64,000 nucleotides of DNA from Polaromonas sp. (GCF_012927455.1 NZ_JABBPE010000015.1:576423-640422), one strand, 5' to 3'; numbered from the stretch's first letter, positions 42,520 to 50,519 are shown. The notes: generated by a model not told the origin, from the sequence alone. Program-made: numbers and translations.

Positions 42520-43083
42520 TCAGCGCGGCCTCGCGTCGTCGTCCTCAACGATCTTCAGCGCCGAGGTCGGCCGCAGGCTGAACTTGAGCACGCTGACGCT
42601 TGTCTCGCCGAGTGCCGACGGCGGCAGCTGCGTGATGCGCAGGCCATCGCTCACGTCGATGCCGCCGCGCACTTCGACCTCGACGCTGTCGACCAGCATG
42701 CCGGTGGTCTTGCGGCTGATGACGTCGGCGTTGATGCGGTCGATATTGCCCTTGAACTGGCTCACCAGATCCTGCACGCCGATCTTCGGCACCTTGATAG
42801 CGAGCTGTTCGAGCTGGTTTCTCAACTCCTGCACGCGCCCCGCCTGGACCGCCAGCTCTTGGCGCAAACCTGTGACCTCGTCGCTGCGCGCTGTCACCAG
42901 GCGATTGGCCTCGGTGAACTGCTTCTGCAACGCTCCGTTGACGTTGGACAGGCGCTGGATCTCGGCGTCGCGCACGTTCACGGCCTGCAAGGCCTCGTTG
43001 AACTTGCCGCGCACCAGGTCGACGTTCTTGAGGTTGTCGCCGGTGAGCCCGCCGAGCTCGAAGGGTAGGAAAGTGGTTGCCAT
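42520..43083 (-). CDS. Coiled-coil protein of the novel cluster
   Basis: I do not recognise this family. The 187-residue protein has a long heptad-rich region at residues ~20-100 (NVRDAEIQRLSNVNGALQKQ, later TGLRQELAVQAGRVQELRN) and a C-terminal beta-rich part (VDSVEVEVRGGID, then TSVSVLKFSLRP). It lies 22 bp after the next gene in the cluster. The layout suggests an oligomerising partner of the three paralogous proteins. There is no signal peptide or membrane helix. Confidence 0.65.
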   Translation of the reverse strand: MATTFLPFELGGLTGDNLKNVDLVRGKFNEALQAVNVRDAEIQRLSNVNGALQKQFTEANRLVTARSDEVTGLRQELAVQAGRVQELRNQLEQLAIKVPKIGVQDLVSQFKGNIDRINADVISRKTTGMLVDSVEVEVRGGIDVSDGLRITQLPPSALGETSVSVLKFSLRPTSALKIVEDDDARPR

Positions 43084-43105
43084 AGCTTGATTCCTTCTTC
43101 GCGCC

Positions 43106-43480
43106 TCAGGCGCTGCGGCCCTGCGGGGGCACGGGCACGATCTTCAGCTTGAGGGTGCTGCTGCCGTCGGCACTGAAGCTGAAGGTGTTGCGGTACTTGG
43201 TGTTGAAGGGCGCGACGTACATGCGCGCGGGGCTGGCAGCATCCTTCTTTTCGAAGTGCAGCGCCATGCGCATCTCGACCGTGGCCTCGGGGATCTGGTA
43301 CCAGGTCACCTGGTAGCCCAGCGCCTGCAGCTCGGGGTGCTCGGTGGCGAGCTGGGTCTGGGTCGCCAGCGCGGCGGCGTCCAACTCGCGCTGGGCGGCG
43401 GCGACGCCGGCGCTGATCTCGCGCACCATGCTCGACAGCGGCGCGATCAGCACTTCGTCCATGTTCACATCGATGGCCAT
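43106..43480 (-). CDS. Small paralog of the novel cluster (short form)
   Basis: The 124-residue protein shares two features with the proteins at 43498 and 45665. The first is an N-terminal helix of the form IAPLSSMVREISAGVAAAQ with LDAAAL. The second is a strand-rich C-terminal part (VTWYQIPEATVEMRMALHF, FNTKYRNTFSFSADGSSTLK, IVPVPP). It lacks the long middle loop. The layout is reminiscent of DUF2589-type proteins, but I am not sure of membership. Intergenic spaces of 17-22 bp place it in the operon. Confidence 0.65.
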   Translation of the reverse strand: MAIDVNMDEVLIAPLSSMVREISAGVAAAQRELDAAALATQTQLATEHPELQALGYQVTWYQIPEATVEMRMALHFEKKDAASPARMYVAPFNTKYRNTFSFSADGSSTLKLKIVPVPPQGRSA

Positions 43481-43497
43481 GACAGTTCCTTGTGCGT

Positions 43498-44082
43498 TCA
43501 GCGCTCTGTGCGCGTCACCGTGGGCGGGGTCACGGTGGCGTTGATCGTCACCACGTCAGGCGCCAGGCGCACCGGCGCCGGCACCGGCTTCATCGTCACG
43601 CGCAGCAGGCTGGAGCCCTCGGCCGTGTGCGAATAGGTGCTCGCGTTGCGAAAGTTGACCGGCGCCGCAAACGCCATCACGCCGCGCTTGGCGAAGCCGG
43701 GTCGGCGCTCGGTTTGCGTGGCGCTGGTTTCCTTGAGCGTGATCGACAGCTTGACCTCGATCAACGCTTCGGTGAACTGGTAGAAGGTCGGCAACAGTCC
43801 GGCTTGCAGCAAAGTGGTCTTGACAGGGGCCACCGGTTGCTGCGTCACGCTGAAGCCCGGCACGGTCACGTTGCTGCCGCCCACCACCACGATGGAGGGC
43901 GCCGGGGCGATCACTTCCGTGATCTGCGGGATCAGCTCAATCGCGTTGGCGTCGCTCGCCAAAAACTTGAGCGTCTCGATCGACGCCCGATCCAGCGACA
44001 ACTGCCCTTCAGCGACCGCGGCGGCGAGGTCGCGCACCATGTCGGCGATGGGGAGGTCAAGCAACTCTTGTCCGATGGCCAT
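43498..44082 (-). CDS. Paralog of the novel cluster (194 residues)
   Basis: The protein starts MAIGQELLDLPIADMVRDLA and has AEGQLSLDRAS, nearly the same as the 45665 protein. A shared core follows (LLPTFYQFTEALIEVKLSI) and a shared end (STYSHTAEGSSLLRVTMKPV then PAP). The middle loop differs. It is probably beta-sandwich-like with an N-terminal amphipathic helix that could mediate assembly. The function is unknown. It lies between the Arg/Ala-rich protein and the short paralog, with gaps of 19 and 17 bp. Confidence 0.68.
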   Translation of the reverse strand: MAIGQELLDLPIADMVRDLAAAVAEGQLSLDRASIETLKFLASDANAIELIPQITEVIAPAPSIVVVGGSNVTVPGFSVTQQPVAPVKTTLLQAGLLPTFYQFTEALIEVKLSITLKETSATQTERRPGFAKRGVMAFAAPVNFRNASTYSHTAEGSSLLRVTMKPVPAPVRLAPDVVTINATVTPPTVTRTER

Positions 44083-44101
44083 GAAGCTCTCCTTGAATCG
44101 G

Positions 44102-45628
44102 TTAAGTGAACGGCGCGAAGTTGCTCAGGTGCACGGCGCGTTGCAGCACGCGCGCGGCGCGGCTGGGCACTGGCGTGCCGCGCTCACTGACCAGCCACGC
44201 GTTTGGGCTTGCCGCCAGCCAGCCGACGCCGCCTTCGCGGCACAGGCTGATCAGCCGGTCGTGCGCCATCGGGTTGTGGGCGCCAGGCTGCCAGCCATCG
44301 AGCAGCACGGGCTGGCGCAAGGTGCCCTGCAGCACGGCATGGCGCGGGCCTTGGGGGCGCGCCGCATCCCACAGCAAGCCCACGCCTTCATCGGCACCCG
44401 CGGCCAGCGCGACATGGGCCGATTCCAGCGGCAGCCACACGACGGCGCGCGGATGTACGGTGCGCAAGGTCTGCGCCGCGGCCCACAAGCGCCCGGCGAG
44501 CGGATTGCGGCCGATCAACGCGAACAGCGCCGCTGGCTGCTGCGCATAGCGGCGCGCCAGCCGCAGGTGGTGCCCCAGCATCCACAGGCGGGCCTCCAAG
44601 CGCAGCAGCGTGTAGATGCCGGCACTTGCATGCAGGGCAATTCGCGCGTCCAGCGCAGCGAGCGCGGCGGGCTTCATCTGCGCGACCAGTGCCAGCGACA
44701 CGGCGACACAGCGCTGCCCCGGCGCGACGCTGGCAAGCAGGAGCTCGGCATCGCGCAGATCGACGTCCGCCGTGCCGCCCTGGCTGCGCAGACCGAGCAA
44801 ACGCACCGCCTCGCCGTCGGCGCCACGCAAGCTGCCGGCGGCGGCGCTGAGCCAGCCCAGGTCGCTGGACGCCTCGGCCCGATTGGCGGCGGCGGTGCGG
44901 CGCAGCGCATTCAACCTGGGCCGCATGGGTGCGGCAACGGTCGACGACTGCCGCGCCGTCATCGCAGGCCGTGCATTGAGACGTGCATCGGGACGGGGGC
45001 GCGGGGTGAGCGCGCGGGCACGGGCGCTGAGCCGAGGACGCTCGGCCTTGCGCAAGACAGGTCGCGCGGCAGTGGAAGAAGAAGAGGGCCGGGGCGCCGG
45101 AGGCGTCGCGCGCCTGATTGTCGCTGCCGCACGACCCATCTCGATGGCCAGTCGCGGCGCAGCCCGCTGCCGTCCAGCACCTTGGGCCGGGCGAGGAACG
45201 GGGTCTTGTCTCGCGCTCGCCTTGCCTGCCGCTGCTAGCGGTGGCCGGTCACCGGGCCTGAGCAATGGCGGCGGCAACGGACGCGGCATCAAACGTGTTT
45301 TGTGCTCCGCCACCTTGTCACGTTCGGGCGCGACGCGTCGTGCCTTCGGCTTCGCGGGCGCTTGCGCTTTCTTGAGCGCCGCCGGTCGCGCGCGTGGCGC
45401 CGGCGTCGGGCGCGATGCAGCGCGCTTCGGCAGCAACGGCGAACGGCCCGCGGCACGTTCGGCTCGCGAGGCGACCGGCTGGCGAGCCGGCAATGGCAAA
45501 CCGGGCCGGCGTTTGGCACCACGGTCCATGCGTTGTTGTCGCTCGGGGCGCTGCTGCGGCGCCCGGCGTGCCCGCGCTGCCGCGTCGAGGCGCGACCTTA
45601 CCAGCTGCGGATGCCGTGGGCTAGACAT
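44102..45628 (-). CDS. Arg/Ala/Pro-rich protein with unknown C-terminal domain
   Basis: The 508-residue protein has a first ~235 residues of strongly basic, low-complexity Arg/Ala/Pro sequence that is probably disordered and could bind nucleic acid or an acidic partner. Residues ~240-508 form a folded-looking domain with hydrophobic strands and helices (RCVAVSLALVAQMKP, ALHASAGIYTLLRLEAR, GGVGWLAASPNAWLVSERG). I do not recognise the domain. It is transcribed between two of the paralogous genes, so it belongs to the same system. Confidence 0.6.
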   Translation of the reverse strand: MSSPRHPQLVRSRLDAAARARRAPQQRPERQQRMDRGAKRRPGLPLPARQPVASRAERAAGRSPLLPKRAASRPTPAPRARPAALKKAQAPAKPKARRVAPERDKVAEHKTRLMPRPLPPPLLRPGDRPPLAAAGKASARQDPVPRPAQGAGRQRAAPRLAIEMGRAAATIRRATPPAPRPSSSSTAARPVLRKAERPRLSARARALTPRPRPDARLNARPAMTARQSSTVAAPMRPRLNALRRTAAANRAEASSDLGWLSAAAGSLRGADGEAVRLLGLRSQGGTADVDLRDAELLLASVAPGQRCVAVSLALVAQMKPAALAALDARIALHASAGIYTLLRLEARLWMLGHHLRLARRYAQQPAALFALIGRNPLAGRLWAAAQTLRTVHPRAVVWLPLESAHVALAAGADEGVGLLWDAARPQGPRHAVLQGTLRQPVLLDGWQPGAHNPMAHDRLISLCREGGVGWLAASPNAWLVSERGTPVPSRAARVLQRAVHLSNFAPFT

Positions 45629-45664
45629 GAATGAACGAATGACGGCGGTGCTGCGCGTTCATCA

Positions 45665-46321
45665 TCAAGCGCCGAAGGTCACCTTGGTCGGCGTCACAGT
45701 GGCGTCCACGGTCACGATGCGCGGGATGATGCGTGCCGGTGCCGGCACCGGCTTGAGCGTGGTGCGCAGCAGGCTGGAGCCCTCAGCCGAAAAGGAGTAG
45801 GTGGACGAGCTCTTGTAGTTGACGTGCGAGGCAAAAGTGGTCGATACCGAGCCCGAGCCACCAAAGCCGAACAGCGAGCCATGCGCTTCAGCCTCGGTGC
45901 TGATCTCGAATTCGGCCCCGGCCTCGAACTCGCTTGAAGACGAACTGCGGTGGCTGATCGAGATTTTGACCTCGATCAGCGACTCGGTGAACTGATAGAA
46001 GGTCGGCAACAAGCCGGCCTGCATCAGTGTCATTTCAACCGCCTTGGCGCTCTCGGTGCGCACGGCGATGGTGTCGGGGTCGGTTGCCGTGCCCGCTGTC
46101 ACGCCGGGCAGCGTGGCGCCGGCTTCCAGCGTGTCGGAGAGCTTTTTCTTCTCGACGATCTCGTAAATGTCGGGAATCACTTTGACCTTGGCCTTGGCAA
46201 GCGCGCGCGCCGTGTCCAGCGACGCCTTGTCCAGCTTGCGCTGTCCCTGGGCGATGGCGTTCGCCATCTTGTAGATCATGTCGGGGAAGGGGACATCCAG
46301 AAGTTCCTGACCGATGCTCAT
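45665..46321 (-). CDS. Paralog of the novel cluster (218 residues)
   Basis: This is the longest paralog. Its N terminus is MSIGQELLDVPFPDMIYKMA with AQGQRKLDKASLDTARAL, its core is LLPTFYQFTESLIEVKISI, and its end is SSTYSFSAEGSSLLRTTLKP. Between them is a Ser-rich, Glu-rich, then Gly-rich loop (SSSSSEFEAGAEFEISTEAE and LFGFGGSGS). The repetition of the same layout in three adjacent genes implies a multisubunit structure. It starts 4 bp inside the end of the 46318 gene. Confidence 0.68.
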   Translation of the reverse strand: MSIGQELLDVPFPDMIYKMANAIAQGQRKLDKASLDTARALAKAKVKVIPDIYEIVEKKKLSDTLEAGATLPGVTAGTATDPDTIAVRTESAKAVEMTLMQAGLLPTFYQFTESLIEVKISISHRSSSSSEFEAGAEFEISTEAEAHGSLFGFGGSGSVSTTFASHVNYKSSSTYSFSAEGSSLLRTTLKPVPAPARIIPRIVTVDATVTPTKVTFGA

Positions 46322-46758
46322 GATTGATTACTCCTCGCAGTGGGTTGGTTGGTGGAGACGCTGATGCCGGTGGCGTAGGCCGGTTGGTACTGAAGCGCCG
46401 GCCTGTGCCAGACCAGCGGACGGTAACGAGGGCCTTGCGCCGGCGGCGCCTCGCATTCCTTTTGCAGGCCAGCGCGGCCGGCCAGCTGGGCTGCCACGTT
46501 GGCTGCGAACAAATGGCGCAACTTGTCAGCCGCCGCGCCGTGCGGATCGAGCGTGAGGGCGCCGCACGTCTCGACCGCCGGATGTCGCTTGAACAGGGGC
46601 ATCCATTGCTCGTCGAACGCAGTAATCAGCGCGCCGGCCCCCGTCGCCATCAGGATGAAGCCGCCGATGCGATGCACCGTCTCGGCCAGGTCATCACGCG
46701 CGGCATCGTTGTCCTGTTCCGCCACGTGGAGGCTGATGAGGAATATCTGATGCGACAT
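46318..46758 (-). CDS. Small protein, possible I9-like fold, first gene of the cluster
   Basis: The 146-residue protein begins MSHQIFLISLHVAEQDNDAA. The pattern strand-helix-strand (GGFILMATGAGALITAF)-helix (DEQWMPLFKRHP)-strand (AVETCGALTLDP) resembles the ferredoxin-like fold of peptidase inhibitor I9 propeptides, which would be meaningful beside a protease gene. This is weak inference. The last ~45 residues look disordered. It overlaps the next gene by 4 bp. Confidence 0.55.
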   Translation of the reverse strand: MSHQIFLISLHVAEQDNDAARDDLAETVHRIGGFILMATGAGALITAFDEQWMPLFKRHPAVETCGALTLDPHGAAADKLRHLFAANVAAQLAGRAGLQKECEAPPAQGPRYRPLVWHRPALQYQPAYATGISVSTNQPTARSNQS

Positions 46759-47107
46759 GTGAGTGCCTTTTTTGTCTCACGCCATGGCCCGGGAGGGTTG
46801 AGCGTGCAGTCTAGGATTGACGTTTCCCTTGGGCGCCGCCGTTGAAGCCAATGACTTTTCCCTTGTGCCCAAAAGTACGACAAGGATGGTGTTGCCTTGG
46901 TACCCTTACTTGTCTTCGTCGAATTGAAATGTCATTTTGAATTGTAAAAACAGAAGCAAGAAGCAGTTAGGATAATTCCGCGCAAAGCTGGAACTATCTT
47001 GCGCAAATGCCGTGGATGGAGGGGTGCATTCTGTGGCCCTGAGCGGCTCGCTATTGCGCACCCGCGCCCTTCCTGGCGCCTGCATGGAAGCTCCGCTCAA
47101 TCGCATG
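46759..47107. other. AT-richer leader between the regulator and the novel operon
   Basis: This 349-bp region has no credible gene. It contains AT-rich stretches such as GTCATTTTGAATTGTAAAAA and a GACAAGGATGG/CTTGTCTTCG pairing. It is the probable promoter region of the eight-gene cluster, although no -10/-35 pair stands out. Confidence 0.4.
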
Positions 47108-47941
47108 TCAAATCGGATTGGACAACGTTGCCGCCGGTTGCAACGAATGGAAGGACGCAGGAATTTTCATGGCCAGCACCTGCTGGTAGCTCGATGGCGT
47201 CGCACCCGTGTAGCGGCGAAAGGTGCGCGCAAAATAGGAAACGTCATTGAAGCCCACGTCAAAGGCTACCGTCTTGACCTGAATCGACGGATCCGCCAGC
47301 GACTCGCAGGCCTTGCTGATGCGGAATTTCAACAGGTATTCACAGAAAGAGTGGCCGTGCTCTTTCTTGAAGACTCGGCTGAATTCCGATTCGCTCATGT
47401 GGCAATGCATGGCCACGACAGACAGACGCACCGATTCCGCGAAGTGGCTTTCGACGAATTGACGCGCCAAAAGTGTTTTATGCCCTTGTGATATTTCCCG
47501 TGGTGTCTCCAACTGCACGGAGCAAGGCATGGATGCATGCCGCGGCAGGCGAAGATCACCAGGAGGCCGCTCAAGACAAAGATCAGCGAGGGTTTCGATG
47601 CGTCTGTTGAGATCGCCCGCCGTCAGTGGCTTGACCAGGTAGTCCCACACACCTGAACGAAATGCCCATACGGCCAACGACTCTGAATGGCTTTCGGTAA
47701 TCATCAACAGCGGCAGTTCGGGGTGCTGCCGTTTGGTTTGCTGCAAAACAGCCAGATCGCTTGCGTTCGGGAAGTCAAACTCAAAGCACAGAAAATACGG
47801 CGGACACGCTTGAATGTAAGGGGTGGCGTCGCAAGGATGCTCCAAATTGCGCACATCGTGCCCCGGAAGCAGCAAATGGAAGAGTCCCGGGGTGGACAGG
47901 TTTCGTCGAAAATCAAGCCACAGAAAATTCGCTGGGCACAT
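47108..47941 (-). CDS. AraC-type regulator with degenerate receiver domain
   Basis: Residues ~5-115 have a response-regulator receiver layout. At the phosphoacceptor position (four residues before the conserved Pro in FEFDFP) there is Glu54 instead of Asp, while the Thr in MITESHS and Lys104 in YLVKPL remain. Residues ~175-265 are an AraC DNA-binding domain with two helix-turn-helices (FSRVFKKEHGHSFCEYLL and TVAFDVGFNDVSYFARTFRR). The Glu may mimic phosphorylation. I start at 47941 with GGGAG upstream; the frame is open to 47974. It lies upstream of and on the same strand as the novel cluster. Confidence 0.85.
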   Translation of the reverse strand: MCPANFLWLDFRRNLSTPGLFHLLLPGHDVRNLEHPCDATPYIQACPPYFLCFEFDFPNASDLAVLQQTKRQHPELPLLMITESHSESLAVWAFRSGVWDYLVKPLTAGDLNRRIETLADLCLERPPGDLRLPRHASMPCSVQLETPREISQGHKTLLARQFVESHFAESVRLSVVAMHCHMSESEFSRVFKKEHGHSFCEYLLKFRISKACESLADPSIQVKTVAFDVGFNDVSYFARTFRRYTGATPSSYQQVLAMKIPASFHSLQPAATLSNPI

Positions 47942-48163
47942 TGTTTTCTCCCTTCCATTTTTTGCTCGGCGCAAATTCAGGCTGGGCGCCTGAATAGCCG
48001 GGAATGCCGCCTTGGTTCAACTCGGCCGACTAAATTGGGGTTATGCATGATGTCCCTCATCTCGTCCGCGGAAAACAGAACTATTTACACGTCTTGCATT
48101 CGTGCATTTATCTGTAACTTTCGACGCCACCCAGCGGCAGCACACTGGCTGCACACCGCAAGC

Positions 48164-48246
48164 GGGTGCAAGCCATGGCGAACCGGCAGGCCACGGCAGG
48201 GGCGCTGATCCAGTCGCTGGTCGGCGGCTGGCAGCTTGGGAAGTAG
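48164..48246 (+). pseudogene. Duplicated, truncated 3' end of the outer-membrane factor gene
   Basis: Translation gives VQAMANRQATAGALIQSLVG followed by GWQLGK and a stop, the same end as the gene at 38996-40411 (VQAMADRQTTAVALIQSLGG, then GWQMGK). Similarity continues into the following intergenic repeat, about 160 bp in total at roughly 80 percent. There is no upstream coding continuation. Confidence 0.85.
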
Positions 48247-48262
48247 TTTGGCCGGGCTGTGT

Positions 48263-48323
48263 GCTATGTTTTTGATAGCTTCTTGCGCCCGTATTCATTG
48301 GGCTACAAGCTAATTTGATGCCT
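48263..48323. repeat. Intergenic repeat, copy 7
   Basis: GCTATGTTTTTGATAGCTTC is followed by TTGCGCCCGTATTCATTGGG and ATTTGATGCCT. It follows the truncated outer-membrane factor fragment exactly as the copy at 40433 follows the intact gene. The rest of 47942-48527 shows nothing else recognisable. Confidence 0.88.
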
Positions 48324-48527
48324 TAAAACAGCCGAAACGCCGCCTGACTGGCGTCGTGAATACGGTGCCGGCGTACAAAGGAATTTGGGCGGCGCGTAGC
48401 CAGGTTGTCGCCTCGCTCATGCAGCCCAGGCCCGAATATCGCCACCAGTCTTGCACAAGGAAATGGATTGACCCCGGTCCTCGTCATAAGCTTCAGATAC
48501 GAAATCCCCCGCCATGACCGCTGCACA

Positions 48528-48944
48528 TCACAAGTCCGCAGACTCCATGATTTCTTGGCCCATCAGTACGCATTCGCCTGGCAGTCGTGCGTAGATCAAG
48601 CGCATCCGGTACTGACCTTTAGCTATGTATCCCCACACTTCCAACACGTCGAATAATTGCTTCTTGTTTGCGGGGTTTTGCATGGGAGCGAGTTTTCTCA
48701 TGGACTTGGAAACTTCCATGCGGTCATCAGGCCCAAAGTGAAACACCAGCAGTTTCTTGGCTTGTTCCGTTGCGGCGCTTGAACAATGATGTGCTGGCGC
48801 GCCGTAAGCCATGCTGCCCAGAAGCAGAGGAATAAAACAGACCGCGCTCTTGACGGCTGATGCCCACGTGATGGTTTTACCGATGGGTATGGGCAGCGCT
48901 GCACTGCGGTTCAGCCCCCAGTCCTTTCGTAATGGTTGCAACAT
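48528..48944 (-). CDS. Small secreted hypothetical protein, partner of GH19 enzyme
   Basis: The 138-residue protein has a long N-region, then a hydrophobic signal segment (AVKSAVCFIPLLLGSMAYGA) and a mature part with two Cys (HHCSS and PGECV). It starts 6 bp after the GH19 gene stop on the same strand, so the two are cotranscribed. A periplasmic partner beside a cell-wall hydrolase is the usual arrangement for immunity or accessory proteins, but I do not recognise the family. The ribosome site is weak, and translation may be coupled. Confidence 0.6.
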   Translation of the reverse strand: MLQPLRKDWGLNRSAALPIPIGKTITWASAVKSAVCFIPLLLGSMAYGAPAHHCSSAATEQAKKLLVFHFGPDDRMEVSKSMRKLAPMQNPANKKQLFDVLEVWGYIAKGQYRMRLIYARLPGECVLMGQEIMESADL

Positions 48945-48950
48945 GCAGAG

Positions 48951-49592
48951 TCACCGCCAAACCGCTTTGGTGCGCCTTGCCCATTCGATCCGCTCGGCAA
49001 GACCTGTCAGTCCGCCGTTGATGGCGCGCGTAATTTTTCTGATGTCGTCCAGGTCGGCCAACGCATTGCAGCCTTTGGAAACCCACTCAGACGCCGCAAC
49101 GGCCAAGCACCATTCGGCGCTGATGACTTGGTCTGGCAGCGCGACAAAGTCGGGGGCAGCGGGGTTTTCCTTGCGCAGGATCGTGGTCGCTTCCCGGTAG
49201 CTATCTTTGCCGGTAAGTTGCATCAGGCCGCGCCCGCGATAGGTGAAACCGTCATTGGGAGCGGTATTGCCCATGCGGCCACCATAAACTTCATTGGCGA
49301 GTTTTTGCGGGTTATGGGCATAGTTGTCTGGATCAAGTGGACCCCTGGGCTTGAAGCGGGACGGCCAGACTTTAGGCAAGCGCTCAGCGCTGTAGTTGAG
49401 GTTCTCGAACTGGATGGCCAGGCCACCCGATTCGTGCAGCACCTGGGCCATGAAATGGGCCACGCGCAGCGGCGTTTCCGATATTTTGTGCTGATCCAAA
49501 ACAGTTTGGCCATTTTGAAAAGCGGCTCGATAGCTTGATCGCGTATTGGGTGCGAGATGAAGGACTTGGGAAAGGTTTACATTGACGGTCAT
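48951..49592 (-). CDS. Glycoside hydrolase family 19 (lysozyme/chitinase-like)
   Basis: The 213-residue catalytic domain has the GH19 Glu region FMAQVLHESGGLAIQFENLN, YRGRGLMQLTGKDSY and a C-terminal AINGGLTGLAERIEWA. Many GH19 proteins of this size are phage or effector endolysins that cut peptidoglycan. AAGGAG lies 7 nt before ATG 49592, which I prefer over 49724. There is no signal peptide, so delivery would need a holin, secretion system or lysis. A small secreted protein gene follows immediately. Confidence 0.85.
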   Translation of the reverse strand: MTVNVNLSQVLHLAPNTRSSYRAAFQNGQTVLDQHKISETPLRVAHFMAQVLHESGGLAIQFENLNYSAERLPKVWPSRFKPRGPLDPDNYAHNPQKLANEVYGGRMGNTAPNDGFTYRGRGLMQLTGKDSYREATTILRKENPAAPDFVALPDQVISAEWCLAVAASEWVSKGCNALADLDDIRKITRAINGGLTGLAERIEWARRTKAVWR

Positions 49593-49873
49593 GAGATTGC
49601 TCCTTGTAAAAAAGAGGACCAAGTTCGAATCAAGACCGATGGCGCGAGTGACCACGACTGCCGGGTTCAGAGCGGCAGCGGGATCGGCGACATCCGCGGT
49701 ACTGCAGAAAGGATGACGGACCAAACGGCTCGAAGCAAAGCGCTTTCATGTCCCCGATGATAGGACGCCGTGGGCGTTCCGGGGAAGCGCTTCGGCTGCC
49801 CTGTCGCCGATGCCCTGGCAGCTCTGGCACGGCCTCACAATAAGTCACTGAGCCACGTTTCACGCAAACGGAC

Positions 49874-50455
49874 ATAGCCATAGGACAAGCCGCACAAAAA
49901 ACCATTTTTACCGCCGCCGACTATCTGGCCTGGAAGCCTGGGCAACTGTATCGGCATGAGTTTCTGGATGGCGACGTAGTTGCCATGGCCTGCGCCGAAG
50001 ACCGGCATGTGACGGTGTCCATGAACGTCGCGTTTGCGCTGCGCCAGCATCTTAGCGGCAGCCCGTGCCGCACGTTCATGAGCGACATGCGGCTGCACGT
50101 GGCCGCTGCCAATAGTTACTTTTACCCTGATGTGCTGGTGACCTGCAGTCCGCTTGACCTGGCCAGTTCCATAGTCAAGACCGAGCCCAAACTGATCGTG
50201 GAAGTGCTTTCGCCAAGCACGGCAGCCTTTGACCGGGGACTGAAATTCAGCCAGTACCGCCGCCTTGCCAGCCTGGAGGAATACCTGCTGATCGACCTGG
50301 ACAGCCGCAGCGCCGACAGCTATCGCAAAGGCGCCGACGGGCTGTGGGTGCTGCATCTCTTTGCCCGCGGTGAACAGGTAACGCTGGCTAGCGTGGCGCT
50401 GGAACTGAGCGCAGCGCAGTTGTTTGCCGAAGTGCCGGAAGTACCGGAAATCTGA
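49874..50455 (+). CDS. Uma2-family putative nuclease, start codon lost or non-standard
   Basis: The product matches the Uma2/DUF820 restriction-endonuclease-like fold: PDVLVTCSPLD, KLIVEVLSPSTAAFDRGLK and YLLIDLDSR carry the expected Asp, Glu-x-Leu and conserved positions. Family-like sequence continues upstream of the only ATG (49985), through AAQKTIFTAADYLAWKPGQL, back to codon ATA at 49874 where an ATG would be expected. The start is therefore either ATA, the internal ATG, or mutated. Such genes are often isolated or mobile. Confidence 0.7.
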   Translation: MAIGQAAQKTIFTAADYLAWKPGQLYRHEFLDGDVVAMACAEDRHVTVSMNVAFALRQHLSGSPCRTFMSDMRLHVAAANSYFYPDVLVTCSPLDLASSIVKTEPKLIVEVLSPSTAAFDRGLKFSQYRRLASLEEYLLIDLDSRSADSYRKGADGLWVLHLFARGEQVTLASVALELSAAQLFAEVPEVPEI

Positions 50456-50457
50456 TT

Positions 50458-50519
50458 GCTATTGAATTAGTAGCTTCATGCGCCCGTATTCATTGGGCTA
50501 GGCACTGATTTGATACCTG
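50458..50519. repeat. Intergenic repeat, copy 8
   Basis: GCTATTGAATTAGTAGCTTC is followed by ATGCGCCCGTATTCATTGGG and ATTTGATACCTGA. It lies directly after the Uma2 gene. Confidence 0.88.

Noticed and set aside
44616..45800. A 394-residue open frame antisense to the Arg/Ala-rich gene
   Set aside because: It is a GC-rich mirror frame of a basic low-complexity gene. The minus-strand gene fits the operon spacing on both sides.
49835..50356. A minus-strand frame of 173 residues opposite the Uma2 gene
   Set aside because: No recognisable family features; the plus strand carries clear Uma2 motifs.
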